Counted from the first letter of the stretch, positions 25,184-32,922 are shown. The stretch is 33,482 bases of DNA from Sulfurihydrogenibium sp. (GCF_027448985.1 NZ_DAIDMN010000005.1:1-33482), one strand, 5' to 3'. A program made the numbers and translations. The notes: generated by a model not told the origin, from the sequence alone.

Positions 25184-26864
25184 CTTTATCCGGTTTTTGT
25201 TTGTAGTAAAACATTATTCTATCAACAAGGTTCTTCAAAACAGTTGCAGAAACACCACCACCACCAATGTGTTCTCCCGGAAACTTGGGTTTTGGTTCGT
25301 TTGCAAACACTACAACTGTGAACAATGGTTTTTCAACCGGAAAAAATCCAGCAAACCACGTGTACCATTTTGAGTTTGAAAGAGCTTTTATTGTAGGGTC
25401 GTATTTTTGAGCTGTTCCGGTTTTACCTCCTATTGTAAAAAATTCAGATTTTCCGGATTTTGCTGTTCCATCTTCAACAACCAGCTTAAGGACAGGTTTT
25501 AATTTTTTTATACTCTCATCACTTAAAACTTTACGGATTACTTGTGGCTCAAAAGTTTTTACATAATTTCCGGATTCATCTGTAAAACCTTTCAAAAGCA
25601 TTGGTTTAACTAAATATCCACCGTTTGCAAAAGCAGAATAAGCAACACCTACCTGTAAAGGTGTTGCAGTCCAGTTTTGACCTATGGAAGCGTAAGCGAT
25701 GTTAACAGGTCTGTAATCTTCCTTTAGAAATCCGGATGCTTCTCCTGGAAAAACACCTGTTTTTTGACCAAAACCCATATCTCTCAACTTTTTATAAACA
25801 GCTTTAGGGTCCAATCTTAAAGCTATCTTTATGGCTCCTACGTTTGAAGAGTGTTGTATGATTTGAATGGGAGTTAGAAGACCAAACCTTTTATGATCTT
25901 TTATCTTTACACCATCAACGTATACTGCTCCATTTTGGCAATCAATGATTTCGTTTAAATTAACCTTCCCTTCATCTATAGCCTCTGCCAAAAAAATTGG
26001 TTTTGCTACGGAGCCAACCTCATAAGCATGTTGGAATATTATATTTTTTCTATTTTTATACATTTCATAGTTGTTAGGGTCGTAGTTAGGATATGTCGCA
26101 GCAGCAAGAATCTCTCCTGTGTAAGGGTTCATTATCAAAACCGCAGCTTCCAATGGATTTCTCTCTTGAACCAACTCCATCAAAGACTCTTCCGCTATGT
26201 ATTGAACGTTCATATCTATAGTTAAAACAGCATTGTAAGTTTTTTTAGTTATATCTGCATCTTCAATAGCTATAAGATTTCCTCTGGCATCTTTTAGAAA
26301 CCTTATTTTTGCTTTACCACCACCAAGGTAATCGTTAAGTTGATACTCCATACCTTCCAGTCCAAGACCCGTTTTTTTACTTACAAATCCGATGGTACTT
26401 CCGGCTACTGAACCAAAAGGGTAAAATCTCATACTACCATCAATTATTCCTATGTTCCATTCCTTTAAGTCTGACCTTATCCTTTCAAGCTGTGGTTTTA
26501 AGGATTTATCCACGTTAGATGCTATAACTGTATAATTTTTTCTATCTTGAAGGATTTTTCTTAGGTTTTCGTAAGGAATTTTTAAAAGTAAAGATAACTG
26601 TTTTGCTACATTTTCTTTGTCTTTTATGTACTTGGGAATTACGTACACAGACAAAGTAGGAACACTTATAGCGGTAAACTTTCCATTTCTATCAAATATA
26701 GTTCCTCTTGGTAAAAGTACTTCTTCGTATTGGTAATATTGACTTTCTATGCGTTTTTGATAGTAGTCTCTGTTGAAAATCTGAAGACTCAAAAGTTTTC
26801 CAAATGCTGCTAAGAATGCGATAGAGAAAATCCCAAAAACAAGGTAGGTTCTAAATTCATTCAT
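25140..26864 (-). CDS. ftsI: FtsI/PBP3, septal peptidoglycan transpeptidase
   Basis: A class B penicillin-binding protein that crosslinks septal peptidoglycan with FtsW. One N-terminal membrane anchor (about residues 8-26) leads to a dimerisation/pedestal domain containing LPRGTIFDRNG, then the transpeptidase domain with Ser285-Val-Ala-Lys288 (active serine), Ser339-Ser-Asn341 and Lys481-Thr-Gly-Thr484. All three catalytic motifs are intact. The 574-residue length and the rsmH-ftsL context favour FtsI over the elongation enzyme PBP2. It overlaps the ftsL-like gene by 8 bp and uvrC, convergent, by 44 bp. Confidence 0.94.
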   Translation of the reverse strand: MNEFRTYLVFGIFSIAFLAAFGKLLSLQIFNRDYYQKRIESQYYQYEEVLLPRGTIFDRNGKFTAISVPTLSVYVIPKYIKDKENVAKQLSLLLKIPYENLRKILQDRKNYTVIASNVDKSLKPQLERIRSDLKEWNIGIIDGSMRFYPFGSVAGSTIGFVSKKTGLGLEGMEYQLNDYLGGGKAKIRFLKDARGNLIAIEDADITKKTYNAVLTIDMNVQYIAEESLMELVQERNPLEAAVLIMNPYTGEILAAATYPNYDPNNYEMYKNRKNIIFQHAYEVGSVAKPIFLAEAIDEGKVNLNEIIDCQNGAVYVDGVKIKDHKRFGLLTPIQIIQHSSNVGAIKIALRLDPKAVYKKLRDMGFGQKTGVFPGEASGFLKEDYRPVNIAYASIGQNWTATPLQVGVAYSAFANGGYLVKPMLLKGFTDESGNYVKTFEPQVIRKVLSDESIKKLKPVLKLVVEDGTAKSGKSEFFTIGGKTGTAQKYDPTIKALSNSKWYTWFAGFFPVEKPLFTVVVFANEPKPKFPGEHIGGGGVSATVLKNLVDRIMFYYKQKPDKVKMSDNSLSSGQQR

Positions 26865-27177
26865 TTACATCTATAAACTTTACCTGATTGTAATCCACTT
26901 TTTTCATTCCACCTTCTTGTTTTGCTATCTCACTTATTCTTTCAGGAGAAGATAAAACGGTTATCTGATTTTTTAATTTAAAGTTTTCCGCTACCAAATA
27001 GTTCTTTTCCATGTTGAGTTTTGTTATTTCGCTTTCTACTTTGTAGTTAAGTTGGCTATACAAAACTAAAACCAAAAGAGAAGTTGCTATAATAAACAAA
27101 CTGGATTTGTATTTAGAAAATCCTACCTTTATATCGTTAACAACTTCATCGTTTTTTAAAATCAAATCTTTTATCAT
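26857..27177 (-). CDS. ftsL: FtsL-like division protein
   Basis: A 106-residue bitopic protein: short cytosolic N-terminus, one membrane helix (about residues 27-43, LFIIATSLLVLVLYSQL), then a periplasmic coiled coil (about 45-80) and a short tail. FtsL sequences are poorly conserved, so the call rests on size, topology and position between rsmH and ftsI, the standard dcw order. It would join FtsB and FtsQ to activate FtsWI. The ATG overlaps the rsmH stop by 1 bp (TGATG) and its end overlaps ftsI by 8 bp. Confidence 0.8.
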   Translation of the reverse strand: MIKDLILKNDEVVNDIKVGFSKYKSSLFIIATSLLVLVLYSQLNYKVESEITKLNMEKNYLVAENFKLKNQITVLSSPERISEIAKQEGGMKKVDYNQVKFIDVNE

Positions 27178-28058
27178 CAGAGCCTCCTTGCCACTCTCAT
27201 TTTTGCACTTCTTGAAGCTGGATTTTCTTTAATCTCATCTTCCTGTGGTGTTATAGGTTTTTTCGTCAATATTTCCAAAAACTTTAATTCTTTGTATTTT
27301 TTGAAGGTATTTTTAACTATCCTATCTTCAAGAGAGTGGAAGGATATTGCTATCAAAACTCCTCCTTTATCCAGTAGTCTGACAGCTTTTTCTAAAGCTT
27401 CTTCAATTTCGTTTAACTCGTTGTTTACTTCTATTCTGATGGCTTGAAATGTTTTTGTAGCTGGATGAATTTTTGAATGTCTTAAATTCGGTGGATAAGC
27501 CTTGTAGATAATATCAGCAAGTTCTTTTGTTGTTTCTATCTTTTTTCTTTTTCTATAATCTACGATACTCTTTACTATCCTGCGGGCAAACTTTTCTTCT
27601 CCATACTCGGATATTACTTTTAAAAGATGTGGTTCAGTGTAGTAGTTAACAACATAGTAAGCTGTTAAATCAGAAGATGTATCCATTCTCATATCGAGAG
27701 GTTCTTCTCTCTGGAAAGAAAATCCTCTTGGAAGTTTAAGTTGAAAGTGGGATACACCAAAATCGAATAAAATTCCCACAATAGGTTTTACATCCAAATC
27801 TTTTACGACTTTGTCTAAGTCTTTAAATGAAGACTTTACTAAATGGTACCTTCCTTCAAACTCTTTTAACCTTTCTTTTGAAACTTCAAGGGCATAATCG
27901 TCTTTGTCTATACCAATTAACTTAACTTTGGGATTCTGTTTTAGAATAAGGTAGGAGTGTCCACCACCACCTACCGTTGCATCTATAAAGTACCCTTCTT
28001 TTAAATCTTTTGTAAACTCTAAAACTTCCCTATATAAAACAGAATAATGACTTATCAA
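27177..28058 (-). CDS. rsmH: RsmH (MraW), 16S rRNA C1402 N4-methyltransferase
   Basis: A SAM-dependent methyltransferase acting on cytidine 1402 of 16S rRNA, usually the first or second gene of the dcw cluster. Seen are HYSVLYREVLEF at the N-terminus, SAM motif FIDATVGGGGHS (about residues 24-35), LFDFGVSHFQL, and the C-terminal ISFHSLEDRIVKNTF and NPASRSAKMRVARR signatures. Length 293 is typical. The start is TTG immediately after the stop of the diiron protein gene (no gap); no ATG lies close enough to the conserved N-terminus. Confidence 0.96.
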   Translation of the reverse strand: MISHYSVLYREVLEFTKDLKEGYFIDATVGGGGHSYLILKQNPKVKLIGIDKDDYALEVSKERLKEFEGRYHLVKSSFKDLDKVVKDLDVKPIVGILFDFGVSHFQLKLPRGFSFQREEPLDMRMDTSSDLTAYYVVNYYTEPHLLKVISEYGEEKFARRIVKSIVDYRKRKKIETTKELADIIYKAYPPNLRHSKIHPATKTFQAIRIEVNNELNEIEEALEKAVRLLDKGGVLIAISFHSLEDRIVKNTFKKYKELKFLEILTKKPITPQEDEIKENPASRSAKMRVARRL

Positions 28059-28823
28059 CTAAACAGTTAACCTTTTTGTTGGAATTTTATAAACATCATC
28101 CATTATATCTATACCTGTTTGGAGTGTTTCGACCCAATTTATAAATTTGTTTACCATATCTTTACCTTTAAAGATTGCTCCATGTTGTGGTGCTATGATT
28201 TCTATATCAAGCTGTCTAACCATCTTTGCCCAGTTTCTTAACGCTCTACCACTGTTGATATACCTTTTATGAAATCCTTCCATGTACTTAATGTGCTCTT
28301 CAAAGTTTTCAACGTAAATATAATCCTGCCCTAAAGACGCTCCAAGGTCTCCAGAGTAAAGAATTTTTGATACAGGGTCGTAGACTTGAAGATTTCCGGG
28401 AGAGTGAAGCCAATGGGCAGGAAGTATGTAAATGTCAGTATTTCCAAGTTTTATTATCGCTCCTTCATCGTCTAATCCTATAATTCTATCTGCAACAAGT
28501 CTATCAACACCAAAGTGAGGAATGAACCTGAGCCACAGTTTTGATGCAATAGCGTAGGCTTTTGTTGTCATAAGCCATCCGTTGGCTGCAGCAACGATGT
28601 CAGGGTCTTGATGGGAAAAAAATATCCACTGTAAGTTGTCAACACCTATTATCGTTCCAATTTCCTGAAGAAGATGTTTGAATACTTTATGTCCTCCGGG
28701 GTCTAAAATCATACCTTTACCACTGTCAACAATCAAATGGACATTTGCTTGAACCATTTCTCCATGTCCAAAATCTTCTAAAAGAATGTTTTTATGGGTC
28801 CCATTGTCAAATAAGATTTCCAT
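28059..28823 (-). CDS. Diiron metallo-beta-lactamase-fold protein (ODP/flavodiiron-like, no flavodoxin)
   Basis: A 254-residue MBL-fold protein matching the diiron domain of flavodiiron proteins but lacking the C-terminal flavodoxin part. Expected metal ligands are visible: His71-x-Asp73-x-Asp75 in SHQDPD, His140 in HWLHSPGN, Asp159 in YSGDLGAS and His214 in PQHGAIF. Flavodiiron proteins usually have Glu at the position of Asp73, so this is the HxDxD variant. Stand-alone relatives (ODP) bind oxygen and act as sensors or reductases; without a flavodoxin domain an external electron donor would be needed. GGAGG lies before the ATG. It overlaps the upstream gene by 17 bp and abuts rsmH. Confidence 0.8.
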   Translation of the reverse strand: MEILFDNGTHKNILLEDFGHGEMVQANVHLIVDSGKGMILDPGGHKVFKHLLQEIGTIIGVDNLQWIFFSHQDPDIVAAANGWLMTTKAYAIASKLWLRFIPHFGVDRLVADRIIGLDDEGAIIKLGNTDIYILPAHWLHSPGNLQVYDPVSKILYSGDLGASLGQDYIYVENFEEHIKYMEGFHKRYINSGRALRNWAKMVRQLDIEIIAPQHGAIFKGKDMVNKFINWVETLQTGIDIMDDVYKIPTKRLTV

Positions 28824-29286
28824 CCTTTTCCTCCTTTCTTTTTAAAGCGTTAAATACTCTTTCGTCAATTTTAAATATTTCATCAAATAAAAAATACTCT
28901 ACTTTTGTTTTTTTTCTACTTTTTTTATATAAAAGTTCTGCTACTTCCGGATAATCTTTTACATGTTTGTAAAAAAAAGGTCTCCCAAGACTGTCTCTGA
29001 ATCCTGCCAACAAAACACCTGTAAGTATAATGTCTATATCTATTGTTGGATAGTTGTCATACATACACATCGCTAAGGAACCTACAGCAGCTGTTCTTTC
29101 TAATATTCCACTTTCATAATTTCTTCCTTTTTTATCTTTTGCTTTTTCAAAAAGTTCAACCATCTCTTTATTTTCAAACACTTTGTTTAAGAGTTCTTTG
29201 TACTTTGGTTTTCTAACGTTGTTTTTCAACAAATTAATCTGATGCCATAGAAAGTCCAAAGCGTACGGTGTTTTATTCACCTTCAA
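28807..29286 (-). CDS. Hypothetical protein, possible degenerate HD domain
   Basis: A 159-residue soluble protein I do not firmly recognise. Residues 59-102 (SGILERTAAVGSLAM, then DIDIILTGVLLAGF) resemble the core of HD phosphohydrolases such as YhaM (pattern LEHT...DLLLAGALLHDIGK). The first His is replaced by Arg64 and the His-Asp pair is missing, so metal-dependent hydrolysis is unlikely if the relation is real. The start is TTG with AAGAGG about 4 nt upstream; a GTG two codons later is possible. It overlaps the PpiD-like gene by 14 bp and the diiron gene by 17 bp, so it belongs firmly to this operon. Confidence 0.65.
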   Translation of the reverse strand: MKVNKTPYALDFLWHQINLLKNNVRKPKYKELLNKVFENKEMVELFEKAKDKKGRNYESGILERTAAVGSLAMCMYDNYPTIDIDIILTGVLLAGFRDSLGRPFFYKHVKDYPEVAELLYKKSRKKTKVEYFLFDEIFKIDERVFNALKRKEEKDGNLI

Positions 29287-30655
29287 TTAGCCTCTTGTTG
29301 ATTTTTATCTTTGCTTTTTTCTTTAAGTTGTCAACGTACATCTGGTATATATCGTTAAACTTCTGGCTTTTTATTATGGGTTCTACAGTTTTTTTCATCT
29401 CTTCCATTTTTTCTTTATCGGCTTGGGTTAACTGAGACAGTTTAAATATCAAAACTCCTTCATCTGTGTTTATCGGTTTTGATGTTTGACCTACTTTAAG
29501 ATTGGTGATGTTGTTTAAGTAATCCGGTTTTACACCGTACTTTACCACAAACTCCTGAATTGTCATATCCGAGATGTTTGATTTTTCTACTTGGTTGTTG
29601 GAAAGTAAGGTAGTTATATCGGTTGTTTTATGGAGATTTTCCACTGCTTTTTGGTATTCTTCCCTTTTTAATTTTTGAGTAATTTCTGATTTTATCTCTT
29701 CAAAAGGTTTTGTTTTAACTACTTCTTCTTTAAATACTCCTATGTAGTAAGCATTTTGAGTTTTTGAAAATGAAACTTTTTTATCTTTTGACAAAGAGTC
29801 TACATCAGGTAAAATTTCAGATGGTAAGTTTTCTGGTTTTTTATCCGGATATATTTCTCCTTCAAAAAGCTTTTCTACTCCTTCCGGAATATTCTCCAAA
29901 TTTCCGGATTTTGCTTTAACAAATAAATCTTTTGCAAGATTTTCCGCTTTCTCTTGCCCAAGTTTTGTGATATCTATTTTGAATATTTCAACCTTTTTTC
30001 CCTGCTGTGTTGCATAATCATTTTTATGCTTTTCATAGTAATCTTTCACCATCTGGTCAGTTATAACAGGTTCTTTGGGTTTTATTAAAGTTACTTCTCC
30101 GGATACTTTTGTCAGTTGCTTTTTTGTAAATGTTTCTACTTCTTCGTCTGATACGTACAATGAAGACAAAAGAATCGCTTTAATATGGTTTACGGTTAAC
30201 TGCTTTTGTAAAATAGCCTCAAAACCTTCCGGAGTTAATCCCATAGAGTTTATTATTTGAAGATAAGTATTTTTATCAAATTTACCGTTTACTTGAAAAG
30301 CCGGAATGTTTAAAAGCTCCTCTTTCACCTGCTCTTTTGTCGCAACCAATCCCTCTTTTTCCGCTTGCTGGTATATAAGCTCGTTTTCTATAAGAGTATC
30401 GATTGCTTGTTTTGCTATTTCTTTTTTAAAAGGTGATATATCTATATTTTGACTTTGTAGATTCCTTGCCATCATCTCATAAGTGTAGTTAAACTCGTAA
30501 ATAGGAATCTCTTTTCCGTTTACTTCAGCCGCACCATTTATCTCACCACTGAGTTTGTATATAATGATAGCTACTAAAGATGTAGCAACAAAAGCAAAAA
30601 CTGTAATGTAAAGCACTAAATTTTTCCATTTAGAACCGGCTATTTTTGTAAACAA
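29273..30655 (-). CDS. PpiD/SurA-like membrane-anchored periplasmic chaperone
   Basis: A 460-residue protein with one N-terminal membrane helix (about residues 13-35) and a periplasmic region. Residues 36-180 match the SurA/PpiD N-terminal chaperone fold (AAEVNGKEIPIYEFNYTYE, ALIENELIYQQAEKEG-like block). A weakly conserved middle stretch (about 190-330) may be a degenerate parvulin domain, and the tail returns to helix. PpiD assists folding of exported and outer-membrane proteins. The start is TTG with AAGGAG (30663-30668) 7 nt upstream. It is the first gene of the minus-strand unit that ends in rsmH-ftsL-ftsI, and it is divergent from ispA. Confidence 0.82.
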   Translation of the reverse strand: MFTKIAGSKWKNLVLYITVFAFVATSLVAIIIYKLSGEINGAAEVNGKEIPIYEFNYTYEMMARNLQSQNIDISPFKKEIAKQAIDTLIENELIYQQAEKEGLVATKEQVKEELLNIPAFQVNGKFDKNTYLQIINSMGLTPEGFEAILQKQLTVNHIKAILLSSLYVSDEEVETFTKKQLTKVSGEVTLIKPKEPVITDQMVKDYYEKHKNDYATQQGKKVEIFKIDITKLGQEKAENLAKDLFVKAKSGNLENIPEGVEKLFEGEIYPDKKPENLPSEILPDVDSLSKDKKVSFSKTQNAYYIGVFKEEVVKTKPFEEIKSEITQKLKREEYQKAVENLHKTTDITTLLSNNQVEKSNISDMTIQEFVVKYGVKPDYLNNITNLKVGQTSKPINTDEGVLIFKLSQLTQADKEKMEEMKKTVEPIIKSQKFNDIYQMYVDNLKKKAKIKINKRLIEGE

Positions 30656-30680
30656 TCCCTGTCTCCTTAAAAATTTTGAG

Positions 30681-30698
30681 AAATATTATATAATATTT
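30681..30698. promoter_or_regulatory. Palindromic bidirectional promoter with overlapping -10 boxes
   Basis: AAATATTATATAATATTT is a perfect 18-bp palindrome midway between the divergent PpiD-like and ispA genes. It gives TATAAT on the plus strand (30689-30694) and TATAAT on the minus strand (30685-30690), overlapping by 2 bp. The plus-strand box lies 6 bp from the ispA ATG; the minus-strand one leaves a leader of about 23 nt with AAGGAG. No strong -35 is seen either way. Confidence 0.6.
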
Positions 30699-30700
30699 AA

Positions 30701-31567
30701 ATGGTTGATATTAAAACTTATCTAAAACAGCAATCTGATTTTATAAATAAGGTTTTACAGAGTTATATCCCAAAAGGTATACCTAAGGAACTTTTTGATG
30801 CTATGGAGTATTCGTTAACAGCTGGAGGAAAAAGATTAAGACCTATTCTTGTTTTAGAGTCTGCCAAAGCTGTTGATGAAAACATAAATGTAGAAGATTT
30901 TTTAGATGTTGCGTTAAGTGTAGAATTTATTCATACTTACTCTCTTATCCATGATGACCTTCCTGCTATGGATGATGATGATTTGAGAAGAGGAAAACCG
31001 ACATGTCATAAAGTGTTTGGAGAGGCAATAGCAATCCTTGCTGGTGATGGACTACTCACATACGCTTTTGAGATGATTTCTAACAACAAAAAAATCAATC
31101 CGGATATTCTTTTAAGAGTCATAAACGTTTTATCTCATAATGTAGGTGTTTATGGAATGGTAGCCGGTCAGGCTGCAGATATTTTAGAAAGTTTTAAAGA
31201 TATAGAGTTTATTCATACAAACAAAACTGCAAAATTTATATCCGGATGTTGCCAGATAGGAGGATTGCTTGCATCCGCTTCAGAAGAAGAAGTTAAAAAT
31301 CTAAAAAACTATGGACTTTATATAGGTCTTGCGTTTCAAATTTGGGACGATATTTTAGATGAGATGGGAGATGAAGAAAAAGTAGGTAAAAAACTCCATA
31401 AAGATAAGGAAAAAAATAAAGTCACGTATCCATCTGTTTACGGTTTGGAAAAATCTGTAGAAATAGCCAAATCATATGTTGAAAAAGCAAAAGAAGAGAT
31501 TAAAAATTTAAAAAATCCGGATATATTATTATTTCTTGCAGATTACATAGTAAGTAGAGAACTTTAA
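30701..31567 (+). CDS. ispA: IspA-type polyprenyl diphosphate synthase
   Basis: A short-chain trans-prenyltransferase (288 residues) making farnesyl or geranylgeranyl diphosphate from IPP and allylic primers. Seen are GGKRLRPIL (IPP binding), the first Asp-rich motif DDLPAMDDDDLRRGKP (from residue 85), GQAADI, and the second Asp-rich motif WDDILDEMGD. The insertion within the first Asp-rich motif is the bacterial IspA type. Product chain length cannot be fixed from sequence. The ATG lies 6 bp after a TATAAT box with no ribosome site, so translation may start on a leaderless transcript. queF follows at once. Confidence 0.93.
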   Translation: MVDIKTYLKQQSDFINKVLQSYIPKGIPKELFDAMEYSLTAGGKRLRPILVLESAKAVDENINVEDFLDVALSVEFIHTYSLIHDDLPAMDDDDLRRGKPTCHKVFGEAIAILAGDGLLTYAFEMISNNKKINPDILLRVINVLSHNVGVYGMVAGQAADILESFKDIEFIHTNKTAKFISGCCQIGGLLASASEEEVKNLKNYGLYIGLAFQIWDDILDEMGDEEKVGKKLHKDKEKNKVTYPSVYGLEKSVEIAKSYVEKAKEEIKNLKNPDILLFLADYIVSREL

Positions 31568-31579
31568 GAGGTGGTTAAG

Positions 31580-31951
31580 ATGAAATACGGAGAAAAAGAG
31601 ATATTAGAGGCAAAGTTAGAACCTTGGCCAAATCCTTATCCAGATAGAAATTACATTATAGATATAACTTTTCCAGAGTTTTCGTGTCTCTGTCCAAGGT
31701 CTGGATATCCGGATTATGCAACAATAAAGATAACCTATATTCCGGATAAATACATAGTAGAACTAAAATCTTTAAAACTCTACTTAAACAAGTATAGAAA
31801 CCAGTATATATCTCACGAAGAAGCAACTAACAAAATATACGAAGACTTATACAATCTCCTAAAACCAAGAAAATTAGAAGTTGTAGGAGATTGGAACCCA
31901 AGAGGAAACGTAAAAACAATAATAAAAGTTAGTAGTGAAGATAATAAATAA
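31580..31951 (+). CDS. queF: QueF, NADPH-dependent preQ0 reductase (preQ1 synthase)
   Basis: A small unimodular QueF (123 residues) that reduces the nitrile of 7-cyano-7-deazaguanine to the amine preQ1 for queuosine in tRNA. The thioimide-forming cysteine is Cys38 in [14 protein letters not shown], with Asp45 in the PDYA motif; the QueF signature [14 protein letters not shown] starts at Glu61. I chose the ATG at 31580 because GAGGTG sits 6 nt upstream; a GTG three codons earlier is inside that ribosome site. The gene is 12 bp after ispA, and its stop directly abuts the stop of the convergent TPR lipoprotein gene. Confidence 0.94.
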   Translation: MKYGEKEILEAKLEPWPNPYPDRNYIIDITFPEFSCLCPRSGYPDYATIKITYIPDKYIVELKSLKLYLNKYRNQYISHEEATNKIYEDLYNLLKPRKLEVVGDWNPRGNVKTIIKVSSEDNK

Positions 31952-32392
31952 CTATTTTTTTAATTTTTCTAAAATCTTTTTATAAGTATCTTCATATTTT
32001 GGGTCTTTTTTAATTGTTAAAGCTTCCTCTATGTACTTCTGGGCTTCTTCGTATTTTCCTAACTCATACAACACGTAAGCTAAATTATTTAAAACATCCG
32101 GATTTCTTTCTTTTTCCAATGCCTTTAAATAATACTCAACAGCTTTTTCTTTTTCCCCTTTTTTATAGTAAAGGTTACCAAGATTAAAATAAGGTAAGTA
32201 CCAATCCTTATTTTTATTTATTGCTTTTTTATACTCCTTTTCTGCTAAATCGAACATAGATTTTTTTTCATATACCACTCCTAAATCGTTGTGTTCTGCA
32301 GCAGATAAAGGATCATCGTATACAATAATTTTAGGTAGAGAACAAGAGGTAATAAAAAAAATAGTTGAAATTATAAAAAGTCTTTTTTTCAT
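31952..32392 (-). CDS. TPR lipoprotein, PA2778 C-terminal-half equivalent
   Basis: A 146-residue lipoprotein: signal peptide with lipobox ending TSC (Cys17), then about three tetratricopeptide repeats (for example LGNLYYKKGEKEKAVEYYLKA). TPRs bind partner proteins. Its ATG overlaps the stop of the C39 peptidase gene by 4 bp (ATGA). In the proteobacterial PA2778 family a C39-like peptidase and TPRs form one polypeptide; here they are two coupled genes, each with its own export signal. Confidence 0.8.
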   Translation of the reverse strand: MKKRLFIISTIFFITSCSLPKIIVYDDPLSAAEHNDLGVVYEKKSMFDLAEKEYKKAINKNKDWYLPYFNLGNLYYKKGEKEKAVEYYLKALEKERNPDVLNNLAYVLYELGKYEEAQKYIEEALTIKKDPKYEDTYKKILEKLKK

Positions 32393-32877
32393 TTATAAAC
32401 CACTAAAATAACTTTACCCAATTTTTCCCATTTTTGTTTAAAATCTTCATAAGAGATAAACTCCTTTTCTTTGTATCCTGTATTAACTATAAAACCTTTT
32501 TCATTATAACCTATAATCACGATATAATGTGGTTTAGATATTAACCAAAATCCTAAATCTATTAAAGCTATTACAGGCTTTTTTTCATCAATGAAAGATT
32601 TTATCTCTGTAATATCCGATGTTTTTAAAATAGTATAAAATCCTTTTTCTTTCGCAAAATTTTCAAGGTCTGTTATTAGTGCACCTTTTAATTTAGGATT
32701 ATAAATAAACTTAGCAATATCCTCTTGGTCTGTCTTTTCGCCGTAAAATTGGAAAATAGAAGATAAAGAGGCAGGACCACAGTATTCATCTTTTTGTTTT
32801 ACAAAAGGAACAGATAAAATGTTTGATGCGAATGAAAAATCCAAAAATATAAATATAAATAATATAATCTTTTTCAT
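32389..32877 (-). CDS. Exported C39-like cysteine peptidase (PA2778-like)
   Basis: A 162-residue papain-like peptidase with a signal peptide (about residues 1-18). Catalytic residues are present: Cys33 in QKDEYCGPASLSS, His117 in KPHYIVIIGYN and Asn132 in GFIVNTGY, where Asp is common in this family; Gln28 fits the oxyanion hole. It lacks any ABC transporter, so it is not a bacteriocin-exporter peptidase domain but a free envelope protease. It lies between the PA2779-like and TPR genes, overlapping the latter by 4 bp. The ribosome site is weak. Its substrate is unknown; the adjacent PA2779-like protein is a candidate. Confidence 0.82.
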   Translation of the reverse strand: MKKIILFIFIFLDFSFASNILSVPFVKQKDEYCGPASLSSIFQFYGEKTDQEDIAKFIYNPKLKGALITDLENFAKEKGFYTILKTSDITEIKSFIDEKKPVIALIDLGFWLISKPHYIVIIGYNEKGFIVNTGYKEKEFISYEDFKQKWEKLGKVILVVYK

Positions 32878-32895
32878 ACTTTTAGAAAAAGTAAA

Positions 32896-32916
32896 TGAGG
32901 GGGTGTTATCCCCTCA
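32896..32916 (-). terminator. GC-rich hairpin between the PA2779-like and C39 genes
   Basis: On the minus strand TGAGGGG (32916-32910) pairs with CCCCTCA (32902-32896), 7 bp with a 7-nt loop, followed by an interrupted T run. It could be a leaky terminator or an mRNA stabiliser, giving more PA2779-like than peptidase mRNA. Confidence 0.5.
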
Positions 32917-32922
32917 ATGTAT

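Noticed and set aside
30701-31951. queF start at the upstream GTG (31571)
   Set aside because: That codon lies inside the GAGGTG ribosome site serving the ATG at 31580.
32389-32877. C39 peptidase as part of a bacteriocin exporter
   Set aside because: No ABC transporter or double-glycine precursor is nearby; the protein has its own signal peptide and PA2778/PA2779-type neighbours.
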